Shown here: one piece after another, positions 52,571 through 60,236 of the stretch
How positions within the stretch are numbered: the first letter of the stretch is position 1
Layout of the letters: each line of letters opens with the position of its first letter
Assembly: GCA_022822365.1 (NCBI GenBank)
Contig: JAJEBV010000008.1
Coordinates: forward strand, 1-64,000
Source of the DNA: Thermoanaerobaculia bacterium
GTDB taxonomy: Bacteria > Acidobacteriota > Thermoanaerobaculia > Multivoradales > Multivoraceae
Reading direction: 5' to 3'
Length of the DNA stretch: 64,000 nt
Notes under the pieces: generated by a model
Database searches by the model: none
Seen by the model: only the letters and a program-made list of their open reading frames with translations
What the model was told of the DNA's origin: nothing
Made by a program: the position numbers and the translations under genes

Positions 52571-53803
52571 ATGGACGTGGCCTGCGGCACGCACACTCTG
52601 GCCTTCGACGAGCGCCCCCTGGTCATGGGCGTCCTGAACGTGACGCCGGACAGCTTCTCGGACGGAGGCCTGTACGAGACGCCGGACCGGGCGATCGAGC
52701 ACGCGCGGCGGATGGCGGCGGAGGGCGCCGACCTGATCGACGTCGGCGCGGAGAGCACCCGCCCGGGCGCTGCGCCCGTCGAGCTGACCGACGAACTCGA
52801 GCGCCTGTTGCCGGTGATCGAGGGCATCACCGGGCTCGACCTCGGCGTGCCGCTGAGTGTCGACACGGCGAAGCCGGAGGCGGCCGACCACGCGCTCGCC
52901 GCCGGCGCCTCGATGATCAACGACGTCTCGGGCGCCGGCGAGGCAATGCTGGAAGTGGCGGCCCGCCACGGCGCGCCGGTCATCGCGATGCACATGCGGG
53001 GCGAGCCCCGGACGATGCAGCACGCGCCGCGCTACGACGACGTCGTAACCGAGATCCGCGACTACCTCTCTGCCCGCGTGACCGCCGGCCGCAGGCTCGG
53101 CGTCCATGTGCTCGTGGATCCCGGGATCGGCTTCGGAAAGACGCTGGAGCACAATCTCGAGCTGCTGGCGAACCTCCACGCGCTCCGGGATCTCGCCGCA
53201 CCGGTGGTGCTGGGCGTATCTCGCAAGTCCTTCCTCGACCGGCTGCTCGGCGGCCTTCCGGTCGAGGAGCGGCTGGCCGGGACTCTCTCGGTCAACGCCT
53301 GGGCCGCCGCCCTCGATGCCGCCGATGTGCTGCGGGTCCACGACGTGCGGGAGCACCGGCAACTGGCGGAGAGCATCGCCGCCCTGCGCCGGTATCGCCG
53401 GGCGGCGGCGCCACGGCGGCGGGTTCTGGCCCGCGGCATCCCCTGCCGCTGCCGCGTCGGCGTGACGGCGAAGGAGCGCGCCGAGCCGCAGGACCTGCTG
53501 GTGGATGTCGAAGTGTCCCTGGCGCCGGCCGGCCTGGGCGCACGCGACAACCTGGACACGACGGTGGACTACGCGGAACTTGCCGCACGCGCCCAGGCCG
53601 TCGCGGCCAGGGACGAGTACCGTCTGGTGGAGACGCTGGCCGAACGCATCGCGGCCGCGATCACCACCGACGCCGGCTCGAGGACCGGCGGCACGGCGGG
53701 TCCGAAACGGATCGAGTCGCTTCGCGTGCGCGTCTCCAAGCCGGGCGCGGCCCGCGAGCTCGGCGTCGCCGAAGTCGGCGCGGAGATCGACTGGCGGCCG
53801 TGA
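52571..53803 (+). CDS. folP-folB: Bifunctional dihydropteroate synthase / dihydroneopterin aldolase fusion
   Basis: Combines two folate-pathway steps in one 410-residue polypeptide. Residues about 1-275 are dihydropteroate synthase: MGVLNVTPDSFSDGG, DVGAESTRPG, SVDTAKPE, MINDVSG, DPGIGFGKTLEHN and GVSRKSF are all present. Residues about 285-410 are dihydroneopterin aldolase: VGVTAKERAEPQDLLVDVEV, DTTVDYAELA, YRLVETLAERIA and RVRVSKPGA with the family's lysine. The joint is an Arg/Ala-rich segment near residue 280 (RRYRRAAAPRRR). It is normal for these enzymes to be separate proteins or to be fused in other orders. The stop overlaps the folK start (GTGA), so three folate steps are co-made. Confidence 0.93.
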   Translation: MDVACGTHTLAFDERPLVMGVLNVTPDSFSDGGLYETPDRAIEHARRMAAEGADLIDVGAESTRPGAAPVELTDELERLLPVIEGITGLDLGVPLSVDTAKPEAADHALAAGASMINDVSGAGEAMLEVAARHGAPVIAMHMRGEPRTMQHAPRYDDVVTEIRDYLSARVTAGRRLGVHVLVDPGIGFGKTLEHNLELLANLHALRDLAAPVVLGVSRKSFLDRLLGGLPVEERLAGTLSVNAWAAALDAADVLRVHDVREHRQLAESIAALRRYRRAAAPRRRVLARGIPCRCRVGVTAKERAEPQDLLVDVEVSLAPAGLGARDNLDTTVDYAELAARAQAVAARDEYRLVETLAERIAAAITTDAGSRTGGTAGPKRIESLRVRVSKPGAARELGVAEVGAEIDWRP

Positions 53804-54363
53804 CCCGTACGCGAGCCTTCATCGCTCTGGGATCCAACCTGCGGCCCCGGAACACGCACCTGCGCGCGGCCGTCGATCGCCTGCGCGACATCGCGGAGGT
53901 GACCGCGGTGTCGCGCTTTCTTCGCACCGAGGCCGTGCCCGAGCGCGGGGTCGCGGCCACCGACCCGGAGTTCCGGAACGCCGCGGCCGCGCTCGAGACC
54001 GGGCTCGACGCCCGCGGATTGCTCGCGGCCCTGCTGGAGATCGAGGCCGCCCTCGGTCGCGACCGGACCGGCGGCGTCGGCGGCCCGAGGACCATCGATC
54101 TCGATCTGCTGCTGTTCGGCCCCGCCATCATCGACCAGTCCGGCCTGGCCGTGCCGCATCCCCGCATGCACCGGCGGCTCTTCGTGCTGGAGCCGTTGGT
54201 CGAAATCGCTCCGAACGCCTGGCATCCGGGCCTGCGGAAGACGGCGGCCGAACTCCTGGCGGAGCTCGTGGTGCCGGTGTCGGTGCGCCGGCCTTCTGGC
54301 CGGCATCCGGTCAGTAGCTCTTCGGCAGGCCCAGCACCTTCTCGGCGATGTGGCAGAGGATGA
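53800..54363 (+). CDS. folK: 2-amino-4-hydroxy-6-hydroxymethyldihydropteridine pyrophosphokinase
   Basis: Transfers pyrophosphate from ATP to 6-hydroxymethyl-dihydropterin, between the FolB and FolP steps. The 187-residue product has FIALGSNLRPR at the N-terminus, FRNAAAAL, GRDRTGGVGGPRTIDLDLLLFG (HPPK signature with metal Asp pair) and VPHPRMHRRLFVLEPL. It is about 25 residues longer than usual: the last stretch (from SVRRPSGRHPV onward) is read from the 28-bp hairpin repeat and beyond, and the gene overlaps the convergent acyl-CoA dehydrogenase by 53 bp. The GTG start at 53800 overlaps the fusion gene's stop. Core function is certain; the tail is probably non-functional. Confidence 0.94.
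   Translation: MTRTRAFIALGSNLRPRNTHLRAAVDRLRDIAEVTAVSRFLRTEAVPERGVAATDPEFRNAAAALETGLDARGLLAALLEIEAALGRDRTGGVGGPRTIDLDLLLFGPAIIDQSGLAVPHPRMHRRLFVLEPLVEIAPNAWHPGLRKTAAELLAELVVPVSVRRPSGRHPVSSSSAGPAPSRRCGRG
54277..54304. repeat. 28-bp hairpin repeat, copy B (within folK 3' end)
   Basis: Matches 39189-39216 at 27 of 28 positions, core GCCGGCC-TT-CTGGCCGGC. It falls inside the folK reading frame, just before the stop of the convergent acyl-CoA dehydrogenase gene. Confidence 0.75.
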
Positions 54364-55480
54364 GCTGCGGGCTCACCGGGGCGAGTCGCGGGATCATGAC
54401 TTCCCGCATCAGCCGCTCGACGTGAAACTCCTTCGCGTAGCCCATGCCGCCGTGGGTCATGACGGCCTGGGTGCAGGCCTTGAAGCCGGCTTCGGCGCCG
54501 AGGTACTTCGCGGCGTTCGCATAGTGGCCGCAGGGTTCGTCGCGGTCGTAGAGCGAGGCCGCCTGCATCGCCATCAGGAATGCGGCCTCCAGCTCCATCC
54601 AGCACTCCGCCAGCGGATGCTGGATCGACTGGTTCTGGCCGATCGGCCGCCCGAAGACCCTGCGCTCGCGGGCGTAGTCCGCTGCCCGCTCCAGCGCGTT
54701 GCGGCCCACGCCGACCGCCTCGATGCCGATCAGGATCCGCTCCGGGTTCAGGCTGTGCAGGATGTACTCGAAGCCCCGTCCCTCTTCGCCGATCCGATCT
54801 TCGGCCGGTATCTCGAGGCCGTCGATGAACAGCTCGTTCGAGTCCACGGCGGCCCGACCCATCTTCGGGATCCGCCGGACCTCGACCTTCGACCGGTCGA
54901 GCGTCGTGTAGAACAGCGACAGTCCCTTGGTCGCCTTCCCGGTCTCGGCCCTGGGCGTCGTGCGCGCCAGGAGCATGATCCGGTCGGCCTCCTGGGCGGT
55001 CGTGGTCCAGATCTTGCGGCCATGGACGATGTAGCCGCCGTCCGCCTGCCGCTCGGCGCGGGTCGTGATCGCCGTCGTTTCCAGGCCCGCGTCGGGCTCG
55101 GTGACCGCGAAACAGGTCTTCGCCCGGCCTTCGATCAGTTCCGGCAGGAACCTCTGTCGCTGCTCTTCCGTCCCGAAGACGACGATCGGATGCGGACCGA
55201 AGATGTTGATGTGGATCGCCGACGCCGCACTCATGCCGCCGCCGGCACGGGCCACCTCGTGCATCACCAGAGCCGCCTCCGTGACGCCCAGACCGGAACC
55301 GCCGTACGCCTCCGGCATCGCGATACCGAGTGCGCCGCACTCGGCCATGGCGCGGTGGAACTCACCAGGGAACCGCACTTCGTTGTCGACTTCGAGCCAG
55401 TATTCGTCGTCGAAGCCGGCGCAGGTGCGCGCGATTCCCTCGCACAGCGCCCGCTGCTGTCCGGTGAGGGTGAAGTCCAT
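54311..55480 (-). CDS. Acyl-CoA dehydrogenase
   Basis: FAD-dependent dehydrogenase acting on acyl-CoA in fatty-acid or amino-acid breakdown, cytosolic. The 389-residue protein has the standard length. Landmarks: PEAYGGSGLG, the FAD-binding segment CFAVTEPDAG, GRKIWTTTA, PKMGRAAVDSNELFIDGLEIP, GVGRNALERAADYARERRVFGRPI, and MTHGGMGYAKEFHVERLMREVMI near the C-terminus. The usual catalytic Glu after GGxGY/Gxxx is not obvious, so chain-length class cannot be stated. The 3' end overlaps folK by 53 bp. The ArsC-like gene lies immediately upstream, 4 nt away. Confidence 0.94.
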   Translation of the reverse strand: MDFTLTGQQRALCEGIARTCAGFDDEYWLEVDNEVRFPGEFHRAMAECGALGIAMPEAYGGSGLGVTEAALVMHEVARAGGGMSAASAIHINIFGPHPIVVFGTEEQRQRFLPELIEGRAKTCFAVTEPDAGLETTAITTRAERQADGGYIVHGRKIWTTTAQEADRIMLLARTTPRAETGKATKGLSLFYTTLDRSKVEVRRIPKMGRAAVDSNELFIDGLEIPAEDRIGEEGRGFEYILHSLNPERILIGIEAVGVGRNALERAADYARERRVFGRPIGQNQSIQHPLAECWMELEAAFLMAMQAASLYDRDEPCGHYANAAKYLGAEAGFKACTQAVMTHGGMGYAKEFHVERLMREVMIPRLAPVSPQLILCHIAEKVLGLPKSY

Positions 55481-55484
55481 CCAG

Positions 55485-55925
55485 TCAGCTCTCGCCGAAC
55501 TCGACTTCGATCCACGTCTCTATCTGGTCGCGGACCTCGCGGAACGCCCTGGCGCGCGCTTCCGGATCCTGGACGGCCGCCGGATCCTCGAACTGCCGGT
55601 GGAGCCGCTCCAGTGCCGGCACGTAGGGGCAGTTCGCCCGCGCGTGATCGCAGACCGTGACCGCGATGTCGACCGCGCTCTCGTCCGCGAGACACTCCTC
55701 AACCGACTTGGAGCGCTGTCCGGCGATGTCGATTCCGATCTCCGCCATCGCCTCCACGGCAAGGGGGTCGAGGCCCGCCGGCCGCGTGCCCGCGGACCGG
55801 GCCCGGTAGCGGTCGCCGAAGCGGCGCCGGAGCAGCCCTTCCGCCATCTGGGAACGGGCCGCGTTGCCGGTACAGACGAACAGCACCAGTTTGCGGGACT
55901 CCGCGTTCCCTTCCGGCTCGCTCAC
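55485..55925 (-). CDS. Low-molecular-weight phosphatase-fold ArsC-like protein
   Basis: A 146-residue cytosolic protein of the LMW protein-tyrosine-phosphatase/arsenate-reductase fold. The P-loop is VCTGNAARSQMAEG with Cys18 as nucleophile. Thioredoxin-coupled ArsC enzymes also need two C-terminal cysteines; VCDHARANC supplies a matching pair. The second P-loop cysteine of the classic CTGNSCRS motif is Ala here. Arsenate reduction is therefore likely but not proved; a phosphatase is the alternative. No ars regulator or pump is adjacent. Between a membrane protein (3 nt upstream) and the acyl-CoA dehydrogenase (4 nt downstream), so probably in one operon with both. Confidence 0.85.
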   Translation of the reverse strand: MSEPEGNAESRKLVLFVCTGNAARSQMAEGLLRRRFGDRYRARSAGTRPAGLDPLAVEAMAEIGIDIAGQRSKSVEECLADESAVDIAVTVCDHARANCPYVPALERLHRQFEDPAAVQDPEARARAFREVRDQIETWIEVEFGES

Positions 55926-55928
55926 GAA

Positions 55929-56270
55929 TCAGCCGGGCGCCGAAGGAAGCAGAACGAACCGCGCCAACACGGCAAAGCCGCCGATCAGGATGAGCGCCGC
56001 GGTCCAGATGAGGGCCAACTGCTGCCACCTCTCCAGATGGTCGAGCGCCCGTACCCGCCGCAGGATGCCGCGCAGCAGGAACGGCATGGACGCTCCCCAG
56101 ACGAGGAGCAGGCCCAGGAGCAGCCAGGAGGCCGGCGAGAAGCCCTGCAGCACGGCCAGCGCCCCGATCGCGAAGAGGAGCGCGATACGCACGACGACCC
56201 GCACGAAGCGCAGGCTCCCGGCCTGCTGCCGCTTGAGCTTCTCCCGCCGGTCGCTGAAGTCGATCGCCAT
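55929..56270 (-). CDS. Small integral membrane protein, unknown function
   Basis: A 113-residue protein with no recognised family. A basic, charged N-terminus (DFSDRREKLKRQQ) faces the cytoplasm, then come three membrane segments (about 22-40, 46-66 and 85-107), with a basic loop RGILRRVRALDHLERW between the second and third. ATG 56270 is preceded by a weak GGGAAG. It lies 73 nt after the oligopeptidase B stop and 3 nt before the ArsC-like gene, suggesting cotranscription with the latter. Confidence 0.72.
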   Translation of the reverse strand: MAIDFSDRREKLKRQQAGSLRFVRVVVRIALLFAIGALAVLQGFSPASWLLLGLLLVWGASMPFLLRGILRRVRALDHLERWQQLALIWTAALILIGGFAVLARFVLLPSAPG

Positions 56271-56343
56271 CTTCCCGTTGCCCTCAGATCTCCGCCGCCT
56301 GCGCTCTCAATGCGTCGACGTTCGCCTCCCGCCCCGTCTCGAC

Positions 56344-58494
56344 TCAGGAATCGCCGAGACCGGCCAGGTCGAGCAGAAACGCGTAGACCAGGGCCGTCTC
56401 GCGGTAGCGGTCGTAGCGTCCGGAAGCGCCGCCGTGGCCGGCGCCCATGTTCGTCTCGAGCAGCAGGAGGTTGTCGTCCGTCTTGTTGGCCCGCAGCCGC
56501 GCCACCCACTTCGCCGGCTCCCAGTACTGGACCTGCGAGTCGTGCAGGCCGGTCGTGACGAGCAGGTGGGGGTAGTCGCGCGCCTCCACGTTGTCGTAGG
56601 GCGAGTAGGAGAGCATGTAGTCGTAGTACTCGCGTACCCTCGGATCACCCCACTCGTCCCACTCGAAGGTCGTGAGCGGGATGCTCGCGTCGAGCATCGT
56701 GGTCACGACGTCGACGAAGGGCACCCGGGCCACGACGCCGTCCCAGAGGTCGGGCCGCATCGTGAACACCGCGCCCACCAGCAGGCCGCCGGCGCTGCCG
56801 CCCATCGCGTAGATCCGGTCGGGATCGGCGTAGCCCTCGGCCGCGAGATGCTCGGCGGCGGCGATGAAGTCGGTGAATGTGTTCTTCTTGTGAAGGAGCT
56901 TGCCGTTCTCGTACCAGGAGCGGCCCATCTCCTCGCCGCCGCGGATGTGGGCGATCGCGTAGACGAAGCCGCGGTCGATCAGGCTCAGAAGCGGCGAGCT
57001 GAACGACGCGTCCATGCTCGCGCCGTAGGAACCGTAACCGTAGAGCAGCAGCGGACTGCCGCCCTCTTCCGGCCGCAGGTCGGGCCGGTAGACGAGGGAC
57101 ACCGGCACCCGGGTGCCGTCGCCCGCGGTCGCCCACAGCCGTTCGCTCCGGTAGTTGGCGGAATCGAAGCCACCCAGCACCTGGTCCTGCTTGCGCAGGG
57201 TCCTCTCGCGCGTCGCCGGGTCGTAGTCGAACACGGACCGCGGCGTGGTCAGGGACTGGTAGACGTAGCGAAGCGTCCCGGAGGACGGGTCCGGGTTGAC
57301 GCCGAGGCCGGACGAGTAGGTCGGCTCGCCGAAGTCCAGGTCGTGCCCGTCCGGTCCGTCGCCCCCCATCGGCTCGATCCGGAGCTGCTCCAGGCCGTCG
57401 CGGCGCTCGGCCAGCACGAGGAAGCGGTCGAACAGCTCGAAGCCTTCGAAGAGCACGTCGTCGCGGTGCGGCAACTCCTCGCGCCAGGCGGCGCGGCCGG
57501 TGGCGTTCTCGGCGGTCGACATGAGCCGGAAGTTCGGCGCGCCGTCGTTCGTGCGCACCCAGAAGCGGTCCCCCAGGTGATCGACGCTGTACTCGTGGCG
57601 TTCTCCCCGCGGCTCGAAGACGGCGAAGTCGCCGCCGGGATCGTCCGCCCGCAGGACACGCACCTCGGTGCGCAGCGTATGGCTCGAGGTCGCCATCAGG
57701 TACTTGCGCGACTGGCTCCGCCCGAGGAACACGCTGAACGTCTCGTCCGGCTCCTCGTAGACCAGTTCGTCGGCGGCACCGGAGCCGAGGCGGTGCCGGT
57801 ACACCTGGTAGGCGCGGAGCGTGTCGGGATCCTGCCGGACGTAGAACAGGGTCGCGCTGTCGGCGGCCCAGACCAGATTCGCGGTCACGTCGGGGATCTC
57901 GTCCGGGAGAGTCTCGCCGGTCTCCAGGTCCTTGAAGCGAACGGTGTAGAAGCGGCGCCCGACGTCATCGACACCGTACGCCAGGATCCGGTGGTCCGGA
58001 CTGACGGACGGACGGACCGCGGTGTACTCCTTGCCCTCGGCGACCTCGTTGACGTCGACCAGCACTTCCTCCGCCTCGGGATCCGGGTCGCCGCCGAACG
58101 TGTCGCCGTCCGCGGGCCGGCGACAGTGGATCGGGTACTGCTTCCCCTGCTCGTAGCGGGTGTAGTACCAGTAGTCGCCGTCGCGATAGGGAACCGACGC
58201 ATCGTCCTCGACGACCCGGCTGCGAATCTCCGAGAACACGCGCTCCTGGAGCGCCTCGGTGTGCCCCAGCGCGGCGTCGACGTAGGCGTTCTCGGCCTCG
58301 AGATAGGAGATCACCTCCGGGTTCTCGCGCTCACGCAGCCAGTAGTACTCGTCGACCCGCACGTCGCCGTGCGTCTCGAGCTCGTGAGGACGGGCCTCGG
58401 CCAGCGGCGGATCGCCGGGGCTGGCCGCGGGGGCGTTGCAGGAAGTCACCGCGAGAGCGGCCACGAGAAGGACGGCGGCAGGTACCTTGGGCAT
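56344..58494 (-). CDS. Oligopeptidase B-like S9A peptidase, lipoprotein
   Basis: A 716-residue prolyl-oligopeptidase-family protease. The start is ATG 58494; a TTG at 58500 in frame is less likely. The N-terminus VAALAVTSC is a lipobox (Cys19), so the enzyme is probably membrane-anchored outside the cytoplasm. After the beta-propeller (about 80-430), the alpha/beta-hydrolase domain has GGSAGG (catalytic Ser), Asp in GLHDSQV and His in AGHGGASGRY. HIRGGEEMGRSWYENGK is typical of S9A/oligopeptidase B, which cleaves small peptides after basic residues; specificity here is inferred. TAGACT stands 9 nt before the ATG. Confidence 0.93.
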   Translation of the reverse strand: MPKVPAAVLLVAALAVTSCNAPAASPGDPPLAEARPHELETHGDVRVDEYYWLRERENPEVISYLEAENAYVDAALGHTEALQERVFSEIRSRVVEDDASVPYRDGDYWYYTRYEQGKQYPIHCRRPADGDTFGGDPDPEAEEVLVDVNEVAEGKEYTAVRPSVSPDHRILAYGVDDVGRRFYTVRFKDLETGETLPDEIPDVTANLVWAADSATLFYVRQDPDTLRAYQVYRHRLGSGAADELVYEEPDETFSVFLGRSQSRKYLMATSSHTLRTEVRVLRADDPGGDFAVFEPRGERHEYSVDHLGDRFWVRTNDGAPNFRLMSTAENATGRAAWREELPHRDDVLFEGFELFDRFLVLAERRDGLEQLRIEPMGGDGPDGHDLDFGEPTYSSGLGVNPDPSSGTLRYVYQSLTTPRSVFDYDPATRERTLRKQDQVLGGFDSANYRSERLWATAGDGTRVPVSLVYRPDLRPEEGGSPLLLYGYGSYGASMDASFSSPLLSLIDRGFVYAIAHIRGGEEMGRSWYENGKLLHKKNTFTDFIAAAEHLAAEGYADPDRIYAMGGSAGGLLVGAVFTMRPDLWDGVVARVPFVDVVTTMLDASIPLTTFEWDEWGDPRVREYYDYMLSYSPYDNVEARDYPHLLVTTGLHDSQVQYWEPAKWVARLRANKTDDNLLLLETNMGAGHGGASGRYDRYRETALVYAFLLDLAGLGDS

Positions 58495-58509
58495 AGGCAA
58501 GCGAGTCTA
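58495..58509 (-). promoter_or_regulatory. Putative -10 element upstream of oligopeptidase B-like gene
   Basis: On the minus strand TAGACT (58509-58504) lies 9 nt before the ATG at 58494, leaving at most a few nucleotides of leader. It resembles the arrangement at 52559. Confidence 0.35.
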
Positions 58510-58518
58510 GCCCGCAGA

Positions 58519-59463
58519 TCAGCCACCACTCCGCTCCCACAGCAGGATGGCGGCGAACAGGTCCTCGAGCGCGGCGCCGACCGACTTGAACAGCGTGATC
58601 TCGGAAGCATCGCGGCGGCCGCCGTGCCCTCCGCGGCAAAGGTCGTAGAAGTCGGCCGCGACGTCTTCGGCCCTCAGTGCGCCGGACTCGATCGGCTGTG
58701 TGAGATCACCGGCCTCGACCAGGGCGTCGTCCCGAGTGTCGACGAAGACGGTCGAACGTCGCACGGCCTCGTCGTCCGCCTCGCGCATCCCCGGCGTGAA
58801 GCCGCCGACCAGGTCGACATGCAGGCCGGGCCGGAGCCAGTCGCCGAAGATCAGGGGTTTCGTGGCCAGGGTGCCGGTGCTCACGATGTCGGCGCCGCGG
58901 ACCGACGCCTCCAGGTCGGTCGCCGTCCCCGTCACGAGCCCCTCGAGCAACGGCGAACGGGACGCCGCGAGAGCCCGCTCAGGCCGCCGCCCCCAGAACT
59001 CGATCTCGAGGTCCGGGTTCACGGCCGCGTGAGCCCCGGCCAGGTGGGGCGCCAGGTTGCCCGTGCCGACGACGAGCAGCCGACGGGAATCCGGCCGCGC
59101 CAGGAACCGCGCAGCCAGAGCCGACGCCGCCGCCGTCCGCCGCAGCGTCAGTTCGAGGCCGTCGATCAGGGCCAGCGGCTCGCCCGTCTCGCCGGAGGCC
59201 AGGATGAAGCTGGCCTGGACGGCGCCCAGCCCGCGGGAGGAATTGCCGGGGAACACGGACGCCACCTTGACGCCGAGGTAGCCGCCGACCGTCCATGCGG
59301 GCATCAGGAGCAGCGTCGCCTCGGGATCGCCTGCCGGCGCCTCGACGCCGTGCTGATGGCGTACCGGCATCTCGCAGCCGTCGCGGAAGCCCGCTTCGAG
59401 TGCATCTACCAGAGCCCCCCAGGGCAGCAGTTCGGCCGTCCGGCCAGCGTCGAAGACCTTCAT
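58519..59463 (-). CDS. Ornithine cyclodeaminase/mu-crystallin family protein
   Basis: A 314-residue cytosolic NAD(P)-dependent protein. The Rossmann loop reads LLVVGTGNLAPHL; upstream are GYLGVKVASVFPGN and LALIDGLELTLRRTAAASALAARFL, and downstream GADIVSTGTLATKP and VDLVGGFTPGMREAD, all family landmarks. Members deaminate ornithine to proline or reduce cyclic imines, so the substrate cannot be set. The ATG at 59463 is preferred because it gives the normal N-terminus (MKVFDAGRTAELL); ATG 59487 would add 8 residues. It is divergent from the PhyH gene, with starts 29 bp apart. Confidence 0.9.
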   Translation of the reverse strand: MKVFDAGRTAELLPWGALVDALEAGFRDGCEMPVRHQHGVEAPAGDPEATLLLMPAWTVGGYLGVKVASVFPGNSSRGLGAVQASFILASGETGEPLALIDGLELTLRRTAAASALAARFLARPDSRRLLVVGTGNLAPHLAGAHAAVNPDLEIEFWGRRPERALAASRSPLLEGLVTGTATDLEASVRGADIVSTGTLATKPLIFGDWLRPGLHVDLVGGFTPGMREADDEAVRRSTVFVDTRDDALVEAGDLTQPIESGALRAEDVAADFYDLCRGGHGGRRDASEITLFKSVGAALEDLFAAILLWERSGG

Positions 59464-59478
59464 GCAGCCAGCGGAGGA

Positions 59479-59492
59479 TAGTCTCATCGTCC
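59479..59492 (+). promoter_or_regulatory. Putative -10 element upstream of PhyH-family gene
   Basis: TAGTCT at 59479-59484 is followed by 8 nt and the GTG at 59493. The start-to-start gap with the divergent gene is only 29 bp, so the two promoters must overlap each other or the other gene's start. Confidence 0.3.
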
Positions 59493-60236
59493 GTGGACCA
59501 CCTTGAACAGCTCGAAGAGAACGGCTACGTCATCCTGGAAGGCGTGCTCGACCGCGAGCAGCAGACGGCGCTGCGTGGCGTGCTCCAACCCCACTTCGAG
59601 CGCCACCTGTTCGGCCGCAACCCGTTCGAGGGTCACAACACGCAACGGGTCTACGGCCTGCTCGCGAAGTCGCGGCTGTTCGATGCCCTGGTCGCGCACC
59701 CCGCGGTGATGGCGGCCTGCGAGGCGACGCTCGGACCCGGCTTCCTGCTCTCGGTGGCCCATGCCATCCTGATCCACCCGGGCGAGGTGGCGCAGAACCT
59801 CCACCACGACGACTCGTTCTATCCGCTGCCGCGGCCCAGAAAGGCGCTCGGCGTCAGCACGATCTGGGCGCTCGACGACTTCACGGAGGACAACGGCGCC
59901 ACCCGCATCGTGCCCGGCAGTCATCGCTGGAACGGCGAGCGGCCCGACGAGCCGGAAGCCGCGCCGGTCATCATGCCGGCCGGGTCCCTGCTCATCTTCC
60001 TCGGCACCCTCTTCCACGGCGGCGGCGAGAACCGCTCGGCCGGTTCGCGGCTCGGGCTCACGATCCAGTACTGCCCGGCCTGGGCCCGCCAGCAGGAGAA
60101 CTTCATTCTGGGAGTACCTGCCGGCGAGGTATCGAATCTGTCCGTGACGATCCAGGAACTGATCGGTTACGGCATCCATCCCCCGTTCATGGGCCACGTC
60201 GATGGCCGTCATCCCCTGAAGGCGCTCCAGACATGA
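59493..60236 (+). CDS. Phytanoyl-CoA dioxygenase (PhyH) family protein
   Basis: Predicted Fe(II)/2-oxoglutarate oxygenase of 247 residues, cytosolic. The metal facial triad is H104-H105-D106 (HxD in LHHDDSFY) and distal H175 (LFHGGG), with R186 binding 2-oxoglutarate (SAGSRLGLT). IWALDDFTEDNGATRIVPGSH is the family signature. Length and N-terminus (DHLEQLEENGYVILEGVLD) are normal for PhyH. GTG 59493 is the start; a longer upstream frame overlaps the divergent gene. The stop overlaps the phosphatase start (ATGA), the first of two ATGA joints in a three-gene operon. Substrate unknown. Confidence 0.91.
   Translation: MDHLEQLEENGYVILEGVLDREQQTALRGVLQPHFERHLFGRNPFEGHNTQRVYGLLAKSRLFDALVAHPAVMAACEATLGPGFLLSVAHAILIHPGEVAQNLHHDDSFYPLPRPRKALGVSTIWALDDFTEDNGATRIVPGSHRWNGERPDEPEAAPVIMPAGSLLIFLGTLFHGGGENRSAGSRLGLTIQYCPAWARQQENFILGVPAGEVSNLSVTIQELIGYGIHPPFMGHVDGRHPLKALQT

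Noticed and set aside
55864..59481. 1205-codon plus-strand frame opposite four minus-strand genes
   Set aside because: Crosses several well-identified genes and has only low-complexity composition.
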